Assembly (NCBI GenBank): GCA_002917075.1 | Contig: NTMA01000001.1 | Coordinates: 1,240,001 to 1,304,000, forward strand | Length of the DNA stretch: 64,000 bases | From: Hawksworthiomyces lignivorus | Taxonomy: Eukaryota > Ascomycota > Sordariomycetes > Ophiostomatales > Ophiostomataceae | Reading direction: 5' to 3' | Program-made: the position numbers and the translations under genes | The notes under the pieces: generated by a model | What the model was told of the DNA's origin: nothing | The model's database searches: none | The model's input: the letters and a program-made list of their open reading frames with translations, nothing else | Shown here: piece by piece, positions 12,353 to 24,375 of the stretch | How positions within the stretch are numbered: position 1 is the first letter of the stretch | Layout of the letters: every line of letters begins with the position of its first letter

Positions 12353-12818
12353 GCCAATGACTGTTACTAGTATTGTGTCTCTTGAAAATCACTCAGGCTA
12401 ACCTAGACAGGTTTTAGACGTAACAAAGCTTCTACTCTCGCCGAGGCATTGCGAAATAAATAAATGCATAATAGAAGAAGAGCGAAAGAGCGAGAGCAAG
12501 AGAATAATCGTACGAAATCATAAATGCTGACAGGAATATACAACTCTTTGTGGGCACGTCCTTGCGCTTTTCAGCCACCACAGTTGTGTCTATTTGTAGC
12601 AAAGCCATCAACGCCAGGTAGGCTGCGTGCAGTAAGCGAAGTAATGCGATGAAGTCAAACCTTTTCAAGAGTTGCAGGTCCTCGACCGTATTGAAGCGAT
12701 TTCCGAACGAGCCGGACTTTTTGATTGTTGGAAGACCCTAAAAGCATAACTGGACTAAAGGAGGCAGTGAAAATTATCGCTGGGACGAAAGTCCAATGAA
12801 AAGGAAGATTAGAGAATC

Positions 12819-12827
12819 TTATCAGAT
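12819..12827 (-). promoter_or_regulatory. ATCWGATAA-type GATA site
   Basis: TTATCAGAT on the plus strand is ATCTGATAA on the minus strand. It is an exact match to the consensus bound by iron-regulating siderophore GATA factors (SreA/SRE/Sre1). It lies about 1.8 kb upstream of the ferric reductase start. Alone it could be chance; it counts mainly because two more sites lie 550 bases downstream. Confidence 0.4.
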
Positions 12828-13375
12828 GTCCCCAAAACATCTTCCCACGATTAGCAAGCGTAGAATTTGGAGCTAGTCGAACTGATTTGATTATATTTTA
12901 ATGTCTGCAAAGCAGTGCCTCAAACTTTTCTTGGTACAGCGCGGGAGGGCTCGGCGTTGATTTTGTGAGAGAAAACATTTGCTTAGGTATCACTGCGTGA
13001 AATCTTTTTTGAGCTTATGCAACTTAGAGGGCTGAACAGACGTCGTACTGCATTAAAAACTTGGCTGCCAGGAGTGCAAAATATGAGCAACAAATAAATA
13101 GAATAAAAATTTAAAAATTTAAAAAGAAAGATTGAGATAGAGCTAACCTTGGCAAACTGGGCAAAACCGCAGATCTGCGACCCGATGTCGGTGTGAAAAG
13201 CTTAATGAAGAAGGTATGAAGGGGGGTTTGGGGGGTGGAAGTTTCGTCGCGTTGACCCCATGTCCCACCTTTACGGAATCTTCAATGAAGCCGACCGTGT
13301 TGGTTTACCGTCTTGGCTTGTATGTATTGCGTGCTTATTACGCATACTATAGTGGTGCGGGTACCTTTTACAAGT

Positions 13376-13407
13376 TTATCAGATCCCTTTTGATGCGGAT
13401 CTGATAA
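13376..13407. promoter_or_regulatory. Inverted pair of siderophore-GATA sites (ATCTGATAA)
   Basis: TTATCAGATC (13376-13385) and GATCTGATAA (13398-13407) form a perfect 10-base inverted repeat around a 12-base loop. Each arm matches the Sre1-type consensus (G/A)ATC(T/A)GATAA. The pair lies about 1.25 kb upstream of the ferric reductase ATG, the class of gene such repressors control. By rough count about one such 9-mer is expected by chance per 64 kb, somewhat more in AT-rich DNA. Function is inferred; a simple hairpin is the alternative reading. Confidence 0.55.
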
Positions 13408-13598
13408 CCTTTTTGGCAAGAGCCGGCTCCACCGCCTCTGCTTCTGGATTTTCGCGCCTTTCATGGACTTGCTAAAGTTTGTCGGAAAAAAAGGAGAAGA
13501 AAAATGAGGCTTGCAAATACCATATATATCAAATACCATGCGGTTGTATTTTAGTCCCTAAGACGCACAAGAAAGAGAAAAGCAAAAGAAAGATGCCC

Positions 13599-13615
13599 AA
13601 AAAAAAAAAAAAAAA
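13599..13615. repeat. Poly-A run
   Basis: An uninterrupted run of about 17 A residues, a simple homopolymer. No retroelement body is recognisable beside it. Confidence 0.9.
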
Positions 13616-14656
13616 CCTTTATGAATATAAGCATACTGAGCGTGAGGTCGGGCACTATGCGAGATCTTTCGGTAGAGAGTCTGAAATATGAACTACCACG
13701 GAAATCCCGGCTTGTAATATCCACTAAGAAAAATTGTGCCCCCACTCTCGTTATTAGGCCTCCATTTTGAATGCTCGAGATGTTCATTGTCTTGTTAGTA
13801 TTAAACTTGCGTAAAACTCCGAAGATGTCACGCGAATTCTACTACCTTTCTTTGCCGCCGTTTCATCCAAATAGTTTAGACTAGTCTCGGCACAAACTAA
13901 GCACTACCTAAACTGTTCTTCTGTATTTTGAAGTCAATTTACTTGGCTTGCAGTCAACGAGTGGAGAGCAATAGGCAGCGAGAACGGAGATACTTTCATA
14001 TGACAGATTAGAATGGCATGTTTCCTAGAAGTACTGCGTATAGAGATGAGAATGTTACACATTCCGTACACGTAAAAAGTGAAACTTGCACGTTGTATTG
14101 CCGAGACGAGATGCTCATGGGAACGAACATCCTGGTCCCGGTGTAACTATGTACCCGAACCCTCTACAAACTATCCATGAGACGTCTATGAACTATCTAC
14201 TTAGAGGTTCTTAGAGAAAGCGTGAAATCTCATGTGGGGGGAGGTCAACTAAGTTATCGATGAGTGGTTCTTATTCCTTTGAAACTCTTCAAATCTTGTA
14301 GCTTGGACATCGGAAGAGTCCGTCCCACAGCCAATAGTCACTAATGGTTTTTCTGTAGAGACTTGGCAACCCACTATCTTGCTAAACCGGACGAAGAGAG
14401 AACGGAATGGAAGAGAATAACAGAGATAAGGTAGATAGGAGAATGCTTTTCAGAATAGATGAAGGCAGAGTGAGAATTTAAAGGCCTTGTCTCGGAACAA
14501 CACCCTTCGGAAACGAATAGGTTACTATTTCCCACCACCATTGCACTGCCATTTACCTTTGTACTTTGTTTCTCTTTGATTGAATTTGCACGTCCTGACT
14601 CTTCCATATAGAAAGTATATTATTCTTGGGAAGTACCAGGTCATTTTGTGCCAATC

Positions 14657-17372
14657 ATGAACATTACAAAGTACTTCGCTGTATTTCTTGTCCTATGGCT
14701 ACCAAGCTTTCGCCTAGCTTGGGCCGACCAGACAGACAGACCAGACGTCAATATCTACTGTTTCTATGTCATATACTCTGCAGTCACTTCGTACACCTTC
14801 GCTTCACAAACTACAACATCGAACAAGAGCCATGACGTGTTTTCATTTGACGGTGACGACAGCGGCCATAACGTCAAAACTAAGCGTGCTAAGAAAACTG
14901 GAAGTGGTGCCTGCAAAACGAAAACTGAAATTGTTTCCCTCTACGCCGCAGCTGTGTCATACTGCAACGATGTACAACTTGAGAACACCGTCCCATATTG
15001 GCGAGGCCTCTGTGAGACAGCTGGTACACCTCTCATTGACATCACAGATATCATCACCAGCACAACAAAAGAATACGCAGCTACGCTACCAAATCTTAAC
15101 CCAAAGGAAAACGATACATCGGTAACCATTAACGAGCCCGTCCTCCTAGATGAGGCTTACTATAAGTTGCTGTATCGTAGTGACGTATGTTATACACTGT
15201 TCTTGAGCCTTTTGGTATTATTCTTGATGGTGATCTGACTGCTTTTACAGTACACAAACGACTGGACCCAGTACAAGCACCTATTGTACGGTTGGGGTAT
15301 CTTCGGCTTCTGGGCCTGTGTGCTCATATTAGGCATGCTGCAAAAAGCTTACACCTCAATATGGTTATTACGGCAAAATAGAATGATGACAAATCGTCCT
15401 GACATAGAGTCAATTGGAAAAACACGCAAGAATACTGGCATCTTCAACTCCACGTGGCATCAGATCCGGACATGGCTAATCATCCCGGCTGGCTTGGCGC
15501 CACTGTCTCATCGTCATCATCGTTTGTCCTTGTGGTCAACGATACCGCGTCGGCTGGACCTACTGATTGTGACATCATACTGGATTATCCTTGTTGTGCT
15601 CTGCTTTGCGGGCTATCACTCATTTGAAGGGAATACACGATTCACGTCAATGGGCTACCAGAATTTTTTCATCTCGGCGGACCGCACGGGAATTCTTGCC
15701 TACGCTAGCTTGCCAATGCTGTACTTGTTCGGTGGCAGAAACAATGTTTTTCTGTGGGCCACCAACTTTTCCTTTCGGTCATTTAATATTTTCCATCGCA
15801 ATATTGCCCGTTCAGTGGTGCTCCTCCTCATAACGCACGCAACCAATTATACAGTGGTCTATACCGTGTATAGTAAGGATCCGTCCTCTTAGAACATAGA
15901 TGCAACGATGAATTGACGCACTGCCATGCTAACACCAAGGATAGCTGATAAATACAAGTCTGACTCCAAAGAAAATTATTTCTATATGGGCGTTATTGTA
16001 AGTGTTTCTGAGCCCAACTACGAGAGCTAATATACAAATTGACGCCAGAGCTTTAGGCTTTAATTTCTGCTTGCCTCATGTGCGCCTTGTCACACCGATG
16101 GATTCGCCAGAAATACTATGAATTATTCCTGATTACTCACGTCTGCTTTGGCATCTTGATTGTCTATGGCATTGTTCGGTATGCTAATTTTCTTCCCTTC
16201 TAGTAAATTCTGTTCTTTTTACTAACCCTATACGAAGGCATGTCCAGCACACAATGAAAAACTATATGGGCCACCTCTGGCCGGTGGCAGGTGTCTGGTT
16301 ATTTGACCGAACCGTTCGCATTTTCCGCATCATCTACTGCAACATCCGCGTCGCTAGCAGCAATAAAGTTGATAAGACACCATCAAGCATTATTCGCTAC
16401 GTTGCGGATGCTGATTTACTGGAGATAATTGTGACCGCAGGCTCCAAGTTTGAGAAACCCGGCCCTGGTCAATATTATTTTTTGTATCAGCCATTCAAGC
16501 TTCGTGGATGGGAGAACCACCCTTTTAGTCTCTGCGCCTTCGAGTCCACATCAAATGGCAACGACGAAAAACTCACGTTCTATGCACGACCATATGACGG
16601 ATGGACTAGCCGCTTAAAGAAGCAGTGCCAAAGTTCGAATGATGGTGTCATCCAACCTAAGATACTCATCGAGGGCCCTTATGGCAGATGCTCGCCAGTT
16701 CACTTATATGACACCGTAGTGCTGGTGGCCGGTGGTACGGGCATTACGTCAGCGCTTCCCTACATCCTAGATCATGTTCAACGTGCTGCCACTGGCCAGA
16801 CCAGAACGACAAAGTTGCAGTTAATTTGGAGCAGTCGGCAGAAGGCAATGATTGAGCATATCATCAATAGAGTACTACAACCTACCGTGGGCCACAGCGG
16901 CTTTGAACTGTTCTTGTATTGCACAGGCCACATTCCAAACGTGGACAACACGACTATGTCGCCTTCGGGTTTCTCTTCTGATGAGAAAATCCAGACAATA
17001 GAGAAGCCACAGCTGCAGCGCGACGTCTCTGCTCTCGGTTATGATGACATCACAGCGCAACGGGACGTTGGCAACTGTCACGCGACATCTGAGATTAATG
17101 TGCTTAAATCCGGCATAATAGCCGAAACCCCGGTTTCATCTGCTAGCTCAGTTAGCTATGGGTCCCGCGGCGGCAATGTGTCCTATGCTCGACCCGACGT
17201 GAAAAAACACATAGCAGCCGCTGTCGAGGATGCTAAACAAACATCTAGTACCGTTGCCATTCTGGTATGTGGCCCACCAAAGATGGCTGATGACAGTCGC
17301 CAGGCAGCATTTGAAGCAATGCGAAGCGGTTTCTTAAGTATCCAATACTTCGAAGAGACTTTTGGATGGTAA
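14657..17372 (+). CDS. FRE-type ferric/cupric reductase, 5 exons
   Basis: Plasma-membrane metalloreductase that passes electrons from cytosolic NADPH through FAD and two hemes to external Fe(III) or Cu(II). Exons 14657-15184, 15251-15872, 15945-15997, 16057-16178 and 16238-17372 join in phase, giving 819 residues. The ATG at 14657 is followed by a signal peptide of about 23 residues. Two H-x13-H heme pairs are visible: one in FHRN...ITH, and one starting in FLITHVCFG whose last histidine is reached only across intron 4, which supports the join. The FAD motif HPFSL, the NADPH motif GGTGIT and the late GPPKMADDSR with terminal FEETFGW are all present. Three exact siderophore-GATA motifs lie upstream, consistent with iron control. 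No siderophore gene is adjacent. Confidence 0.94.
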
Positions 17373-17481
17373 TACAGAGATGGAAGCTAGATCGTCAAGA
17401 GAAATACTCCGATGTCCTCTTACGTTGCGAGTGATGCTTTGTTCACAGTGTTACTGTTTGACGCATAGAAAACATCCTCGA

Positions 17482-17506
17482 AACACACACACACACACAC
17501 ACACAC
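17482..17506. repeat. CA dinucleotide microsatellite
   Basis: About twelve tandem CA units followed by an A-rich stretch, just 3' of the ferric reductase gene. Confidence 0.95.
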
Positions 17507-18266
17507 AAAAAAAAGAAAAGGAGACACGAAACTAACGCGAAGGATTCTTTTATATATGAATATACAGCATCATTGGAATCATGATTAATAGAGTATAGTG
17601 GACTGCGAAGATCTGGTTATCAAAGAAATAGGAATGCCGTGAAAATGGACCTCTTAGAAAATAGATTTGGTTTCTTAGTTTAGCGAGATAGACTATTTAA
17701 TCTATTAAGTTTAACAGGAATGCATATCTGTGTGTTTTACTAACTTAATATTTGACTTAGTTCAGAGGCATACATCGTTATTATCTTTCATCATATTGTA
17801 CTATAATAATTTGAACTTTCTAAAAGGGTGTAGTTAACTACGGCAATTGGTATTAATGATGACGTTGAATACCGTTGGGTCTGACTTAGAGCCACTTCAT
17901 ACCAGTCCTTTGACTCGGAATGTTCGCATATAATCTCTAATTCTGTTTTAATAAGCAATTTTAAGGAGACTACTGAAGCTAGCCGAGTAAAAAGTATCTA
18001 CGTTTATCTTCATGCACGCGCGCATAGGTGCTTTTTGTTTCCATGAAATACCAAGCTTGGCCGGAAATCGCTACGTATCTCTGGTAGCCGAGAAGTAATC
18101 TAAATGAGGTTGGGTATCAGATAGCCAAAAATTTAAGTCAAGATACGTATTATATTATCTTGTGATAATGAAAAGTGCCGTGATTAAGGAAAAATAACCG
18201 CTGTGGGGCATAGTTCATCGTTTGCAATGCCAATAATTGATGTTTTAAGTTGACGGCCTGTTGTAT

Positions 18267-18299
18267 TGAGTCGTAGCCATGGGGACCCCCTGCGCAATG
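18267..18299 (+). repeat. Dispersed repeat D, copy 1
   Basis: A 33-base block beginning tgagtcgtag and ending tgcgcaatg. It recurs nearly unchanged at 41118-41149. It sits just before a copy of repeat A here, and just before repeat B at the second site, so it may be part of a larger mobile element now in pieces. Confidence 0.6.
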
Positions 18300-18331
18300 T
18301 TAAGAGTGTCAAGCCAGTTTGAGTAGAGTCA

Positions 18332-18399
18332 TTGATTAGAAGAGACCAAAAATGATATCCTAGAGGGAGTGAGGGTCAGGAGCCCTCTCTCTATATATG
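18332..18399 (+). repeat. Dispersed repeat A, copy 1 (LTR-like)
   Basis: A block beginning ttgattagaagag and containing aggagccctctctctatata. It aligns by eye with 24303-24375 and with the reverse strand of 40101-40184. The TATA-like end after a conserved ccctctctat resembles the promoter part of a fungal LTR. Divergence between copies suggests old, solo remnants. LTR identity is inferred. Confidence 0.55.
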
Positions 18400-19193
18400 A
18401 CAATCTACTCCGTACAGCGACGCTCCTTGAGGCGATATAAACGTCCCGAGATCAAGAGTGGTGAAAGCAAACTTCGAGCATGCAATAGAAGCGCGCTACT
18501 AATGTGATACCTGCCGAATAATAATCAAAATTATTCACAATGACCTTTTTTTATTATATATACTGTGAAATATTTGCTCTATAAGGAGAAAAAAAAGAGT
18601 GAAAGAAAAACTGTAAGGAGGTTGCCTCTGAGAGGGCCTCCCTAGCTATTTCGTGATGATTAAGGAAGGCTTGTTGAGTTGGGCACTGTGTGGATTACAC
18701 TCATTTACTGTATATACCACACTGTGACTACCCCTTACTAAAAGGTTTAGCCACAGACTACCGTAGACACAGTTATCTCTCCTTTTTCAATTAACAATCT
18801 GCTCACCTGAACTCAACAAGGCTCTACGAATGCAGGTGATTATCTGAGTTACGTGCTACCCGATAAGACAATTATAAGAAGAAGAACACCTTAGTAATCT
18901 AGCCACGATAAGTGTTAGAGAACCCTGTAAAATCTCTATAATGTGGGACCGTCGAGGGCAGACATAAGGAGGCCCGAGCGGAGGACACAAGTTGTATATA
19001 AATTACACGTAACCGTGTCGTCGTAGACGGCTCGGTAAGTGAAAGTCTGGATACTATTGCATACTTACGTTTTGTTGTCTCTTCTGTTAAGTTATAAGGT
19101 ACTGTTACATGTGTCCAAGGGGATTGATCCTTTTTGTACTGGTACAGTGGCCTAGTGGCATCACTCAACATCTTCTTCACTGAACGGTGCGGC

Positions 19194-19217
19194 CACGTGA
19201 TTTTAAGAGGTCACGTG
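19194..19217. promoter_or_regulatory. Paired CACGTG sites
   Basis: Two CACGTG palindromes 18 bases apart (19194-19199 and 19212-19217; the second reads TCACGTGA). They lie about 500 bases upstream of the secreted hydrolase start. CACGTG is the core of bHLH-factor sites; which factor, if any, binds here is unknown. Confidence 0.35.
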
Positions 19218-19706
19218 ACGCAATTCTCCTTACAAAAACGAGGACGCTAAAGGTACCAAGTTAGTGGAGGTATCTCGATTGCGCAAAGCCAAGAGCGAAG
19301 GTACGTAAGCTTGTAAATAGAAGGCCAAACATTTTTGGGCATTTTGTTATTTGTTTCCACCAATGATTCCAAATTGGCTCCAGATAATTAATTCCGTTGT
19401 CAATTGTTTAAGTAGTATTCCGTACGTACCATATTTTTCTCCTCCACCTCGGCGCGGCTGTGTAATGTGGAATCACCATAAGCTTTCGAAATGCTCCACG
19501 TGTGCCATTTGGAATTGGAAAGTAATGCACATGACAACGCAATCGTGACTCTGTGAATGCAAGATGTGCTTCTAAAGCCACTTTGGTATATCCATTCTAG
19601 ATAAAGTATAAGTAGAACAGCTTCGCGCAGTTGTAGAAACAAAATAATACATCCTCGTCATAAATTAGGTACATACACGCAACATCTTGTTTCTAGGGTT
19701 TTCACT

Positions 19707-20900
19707 ATGGCATCTCGTACATTCATCACTGGAGCCCTGCTCCTTCTCCCTGCGGTGTCAGCATCAACTATGTCAATCGACAATCATATCTATGGAGATT
19801 GCAAGCAATTGAATATTCCCATTTCTGCCGCTGTTGACAGTGCTGTGTACAATATTCCCCGTGTGGATAATGATGTCGAGGCCGGGGCTTGGGGGATTTA
19901 CGACGCCACGCGAACCACTCCCCATGACGCGTCAAATATCCTCAAGAATACCACCACCTCAGGGACTTGGAACATTCACGCCCAACTTTGCTTTCCTAAG
20001 CAGGCCAAAAAACTAGATGTCCTACAGATTGCTACGCATGGAGTTTTCTACGACTCTCGCTATTGGGACGCTAAATATAACCCTGAGGACCACTCTTACG
20101 TTGAAGCAGCACTCAAAGCAGGATACTCCATTCTCACATACGATCGCCTTGGAGTTGGATCGTCCGATCACCCTGATGCATACGAAGTTGTCCAAGCTCC
20201 TCTTGAGCTTGAAATCCTACGACAGCTGACTCTCATGGCTCGCAATGGTTCTTTATACGCCTTAGCAGAGAAAACAACTCCTTGCACAACCGCGTTCAAG
20301 AACCACAACAAACCTGACAAGGTTGTGCACATCGGCCATAGTTTTGGTTCTGTCTTGACTTCTGCTTTTATTGCGACATACGCCAATCTGACAGATGGAG
20401 CTATCATCACTGGCTATGTTTACGGCCAGTATCTTGCAAGCACTGGTTCCGTCAGCTTTGCTCTTGAATACGCGGCCACAGGCCATCCGCCTTTCAAACG
20501 TCCAAGTGGCTATGTTGCACCACAGCAAGTTGGTATTCAGAACATTTTTTTCGGTGGAGATCTCAAGACTGCTTACACCCCAGAACTACTCAACTATGGC
20601 GTCTCGCTGAAGCAGCCTGTGCCGATTGGAGAATTCGCCTCCGCATTTCACATTCTAAACCGCCCGGGGGGCTCATTTAAGGCTCCCGTGCAATTCCTAC
20701 TTCCAGAATTCGATTTTTACGTGTGCCGTGGGGACTGCAGAAATTTAACCAACGAAGCGCAACTTCGGGCTTCCTATCCAAATGCCACAGACATTAACCT
20801 CGTTCTGCAGCCAAATACGGGCCATGCTCTACCCCTGCATAACAACGCCACAGCTGGCTTCCAGCTGTCTTTTGACTTTTTAGGAAAACATGGATTATAA
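19707..20900 (+). CDS. Secreted alpha/beta hydrolase
   Basis: Single-exon 397-residue protein with an N-terminal signal peptide of about 19-20 residues and several N-glycosylation sequons, so it is probably secreted. The alpha/beta-hydrolase signs are the strand-turn YDRLGVGSS near residue 145, the nucleophile elbow GHSFGS with Ser near 212, an acidic residue candidate in LLPEFDFYVC near 335, and the final histidine in PNTGHAL near 373. All are in the expected order. Substrate is unknown: esterase, lipase or peptidase activity would all fit. Cysteines near residue 43 and in CRGDC (about 340) could form disulfides. No obvious functional partner lies next to it. No lesion seen. Confidence 0.88.
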   Translation: MASRTFITGALLLLPAVSASTMSIDNHIYGDCKQLNIPISAAVDSAVYNIPRVDNDVEAGAWGIYDATRTTPHDASNILKNTTTSGTWNIHAQLCFPKQAKKLDVLQIATHGVFYDSRYWDAKYNPEDHSYVEAALKAGYSILTYDRLGVGSSDHPDAYEVVQAPLELEILRQLTLMARNGSLYALAEKTTPCTTAFKNHNKPDKVVHIGHSFGSVLTSAFIATYANLTDGAIITGYVYGQYLASTGSVSFALEYAATGHPPFKRPSGYVAPQQVGIQNIFFGGDLKTAYTPELLNYGVSLKQPVPIGEFASAFHILNRPGGSFKAPVQFLLPEFDFYVCRGDCRNLTNEAQLRASYPNATDINLVLQPNTGHALPLHNNATAGFQLSFDFLGKHGL

Positions 20901-23389
20901 TTGCGAAGATCTGGTAGTTATCCCTGGTCTGGAATATATTTCTAATTTTCTATTAAAATTGTTAGACATGGCACGTCTGTACAACTACTATCACTGTCGT
21001 TCTTCAACGTAATCTTCAATGAGTCACTCTCTAGACATACCAACTCTATGAGGCCTTACGATGGAACACTCTGTAAAGCTGATGTAAAATTAGACCATTC
21101 AAATTATATTTTCTTTTATCACCACTTCTGCTACATGGATTTCCATATTAATTTTGGTGATTCTGTCTGTTTCACGTTCATAAGGTGCATTGCTGCGGCT
21201 TGTTTATATTTTGTATTATGCCCTTCACTTTTTCACGACACGGAGTGATATTGGCTTCCATGACTACATGTATTTATATATATTGAAATTTGCAATGTAA
21301 TAACCATAAAGGGTGTTAAAAATGTTTTCTTTTCTGTCGTTCTCGTTTGGTCATTTGTTGCATGGAAGCGTCGAGGTTAAATTATCTGAGGTTTGTGATG
21401 GTATATATCGCATACTTTTTAAACTTGATTTTGCTATTCTCCGGCAAAAAGTTTCTCAGTTTGACTCTTTCTGGAAATCAATAGGTATAACTTGTGCAGA
21501 AGGCTTCTGCATAATAAAAAAGACAAACATGCGAAAGCATATTTCAAATCCCTATGCACAAATTAATACGTCTCGATGCAATAAGGTTGGCAGCGTGCAG
21601 AAATGCACGAGTAGGCTGTTCTGAACGAGCTAATGTGCTCGATCGACAAAATGACAATTGGATCAGTGATATATTAGAGACGGCGCTGACGACGGGGTAT
21701 CTTAACAGCCAGGGCTTGAGGGGCGCCTAATTCCGCTGTGCGAATTTAACTATTTAAGACGCATGACCTGCGTCTAGTAGTCTCATATAGCCTAGATTTA
21801 CTAGCTCGGCACCAAGGGTAAATTAATATCAACTATAGAAAAATTACGCCGAAAAGGAGGTAAAGGGAAGGGAAACGTGGGAGATTTCTGGACATTGAAA
21901 ATTGTCAGGCAAAAGCATTATTCAAGCCTTGATTTGTCTGTTGCCGGGCCGACATATACTGCACTCTCTCCAAAGTGGACGTCGAACCATTGTTCGGATA
22001 TTAATTCGCGCCATCATTACTCGGCCCCATTTGGAATCATTCAACCGTGGACACTACTATATTTCTGTAGCGTTGTACATTGCGGGGGAATCTTAGTGCT
22101 TTCGTCATATACTGGGCAAAGAACATTCTATCCTCTTGAGCATCAAATTATTACTTGTTTACCATTTACGAGTGTTACTTTACTCTCTATGACATTTACA
22201 CGTATGTTTTTGTACCTTTGCAGGGGTTTCAGTGAATTAAATTATCTACTGCAAAAAGTAATAATTTGACGCTCAAGGGGATAAATAGCCTTTCCTTCTC
22301 GAAGAATATAGCCAGAAGTCTCAGCGTTGCTCAGTCGTAACTTTGATTAGAGAAGGTTAATAGGACAGAGTTGCTACATACGAGACAAACATCATCATGT
22401 ATCGTTCATTCGTGTGATTATATTTTCATGTTTACCAAGTAGTCTGATCATTTATTTGTAGTCGAGCAGGAGGCCCTTGAAAACTGAAGAAGGTAGTGAT
22501 CAAAACCTACCTATGTAGAGAGAAGCTTCTGAACTTTGATATTGTTCACCTCTCAAGAACATACAAAAGAGAGAAAGGCAGACCCCTTCATACAGAAAAA
22601 AGAATGATGCTGCTTCTGATCTGATGAATCCCAACACGAGAACTCCAATACGAAACCAGTTGGTTGAGTTTTCGCGAAGATAGCTAATAAGCACCCGGAC
22701 GGCCCTTGTGGCGGCTGGCGATGTAATGTCATTGAAGAAAACGTCGTATGCAAATAATGAAATAGAATTCCATGATCAGTAATTCGTCAACTAAGGAGAG
22801 TGAGACGGGCAGTCTTTTCGACTCAACTCAACCAACAAGACAAATACAGCTCTCTAAACCAAGGGCAAGAGGCACTATGCTGCCAAATAAGATCCGCAAT
22901 ATGGGCGAATTTATAGTCTCTAGTCGAAAGAAGTCTCCCTTTGAGTGAGGCTACGCCTGTCTTACAGTCAGAGCGGCGTCTGTCTAGGGGTTAGACGCAT
23001 TTTTCGTATCTTCACCAAATACTCTCTTGTCAACTCGAAAATGGGATTATTCTGCTTTTCTCTGGCGGGTCAAAGAGGCTCTGCCTTTCTTTTTAGGTTC
23101 GTCTGCGGGTACCCTAATCTCCTGAAAGGAATAAATCTTGTAAGACATGTAAGTGCTAGGAAGATCAAGTATCTTAGAAGATATAGACGAATAGGAAAAT
23201 CTAATCACAGTCTAGATGCTCATGTTTCAGTTAAGGTAAAATAGCATCATACTACAGAATAAACTAGCAATTCCATGATATTGCGTTTAATCAATTACAG
23301 ACAATGCACTGATCTACGCCTAAGAAGACTTAAGAGAGAACGGACAATATCTTTGAGTCAAAAGCATGGAGCCAGTCAACAAAGTCATC

Positions 23390-23660
23390 GGCTAGGCCGC
23401 CAGGGCGACGGAGGCGGGACCGGGGGAGGCGGACGTGGCAGAGGTGAGAGAGGCCTTGGCAAGGTTATGAGATGAGTCACAGGGGAGAGGCAGGAGGGCC
23501 AGAAGGGCCAACAACGCACCTATACACACATATTAGTGTAATCTATCTATCTATTCATTTGTTCTATTATCTAGTTAGCATTATAGCGGTTTCTGCCGTG
23601 GGAGGGTTCCGTTAGCTTAGGCGCCACATAGCCAAGATTGGCTGAATATAAAGACGATGA
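23390..23660 (-). repeat. Repeat C copy 1 with GC-rich patch and ATCT microsatellite
   Basis: Read on the minus strand, the part at about 23560-23650 contains agccaatcttggctat, then ctaacggaaccctc and ggcagaaacc. This aligns in order with the plus strand at 30872-30985. Beside it lie a short ATCT tandem repeat (about 23541-23556) and a GC-rich, glycine/arginine-type patch (23395-23475) unlike its AT-rich surroundings. It is probably a fragment of an old mobile element. Confidence 0.5.
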
Positions 23661-24302
23661 AACCAAAAGTCACTGGCCGACCTGCAAAGTCATTGAAGCG
23701 CCCGTCAAAGTTGGTAAAGCGGACGACTGGTCGGGCCCCTTCCTAAAACAGATCTACTTGTGTTGCTCCAGAAAATAATAGCCGTAAACAACAACGCTGC
23801 TTTCATATTTGTGGATAACATTGAACGATAAAATTCTGCAAGGCATACTGATCATAAAGAATCCTGTAAGAGCCACAAGTAGCCTGAGGAACAGTAAAAT
23901 AGTGCTGGTGCCTTTTGCTATTGAGTGTGGGGAAGCAGATTGTGTCTCGCTTAGAGTTAACGTCTTGGAACGAGGGTACAACTACATAAGAGATAATGGA
24001 ACATTTGAATCGGTATATTTCATGTAAGATTTATTTAAATAAATTCACCATCAAACTATCCGATCAAGATCCTTTTAGTAATTCCCAAAGCAACTTTTAA
24101 TTCGTTGTGTATATTCAAGTTGCGTCTTGTCGAATATCTCATTAGATTTTAGTGTTTATGATCGATGTTTTCTTACGTAGTAGAGCTAAGGATTAAGATT
24201 GAATGGCGAATAGCAGAGAAATAAATTTCCCTGTCTAGTGTTGTTATTAAGTTTTCTAGGTTTCTGCTAGATATTATTGTCAAGTCAGTATGACTAAAGC
24301 AA

Positions 24303-24375
24303 TTGATTAGAAGAGGCCAATAGGTGTCCTAGAGGGGTTAGGATGAGGAGCCCTCTCTATAGTGCTATATACAGT
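24303..24375 (+). repeat. Dispersed repeat A, copy 2 (LTR-like)
   Basis: It shares ttgattagaagag, the block ending gaggagccctctctat, and the following gtgctatatacagt with the minus strand of 40101-40184, and the first two parts with 18332-18399. No target-site duplication is obvious by eye. Confidence 0.6.

Larger units (their letters stand above)
11428..14656. other. Long AT-rich spacer upstream of the ferric reductase
   Basis: About 3.2 kb without a supportable gene. It contains a pyrimidine hexamer tract (12289-12352), three GATA-type motifs (12819, 13376, 13399) and a poly-A run (13599-13615), listed separately. Small frames at 11881, 12432, 13282 and 14374 are compositionally random and match nothing I know. 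Confidence 0.6.
17373..19706. other. Spacer with repeat relics
   Basis: About 2.3 kb without a recognisable gene. It holds a CA microsatellite (17482-17506), two dispersed-repeat pieces (18267-18299 and 18332-18399) and a CACGTG pair (19194-19217) upstream of the secreted hydrolase. The small frame at 18899-19180 (minus) looks random. Confidence 0.6.

Noticed and set aside
14374..14607. Minus-strand frame just upstream of the ferric reductase
   Set aside because: It lies in the promoter region, has no family match and shows no coding-like pattern.
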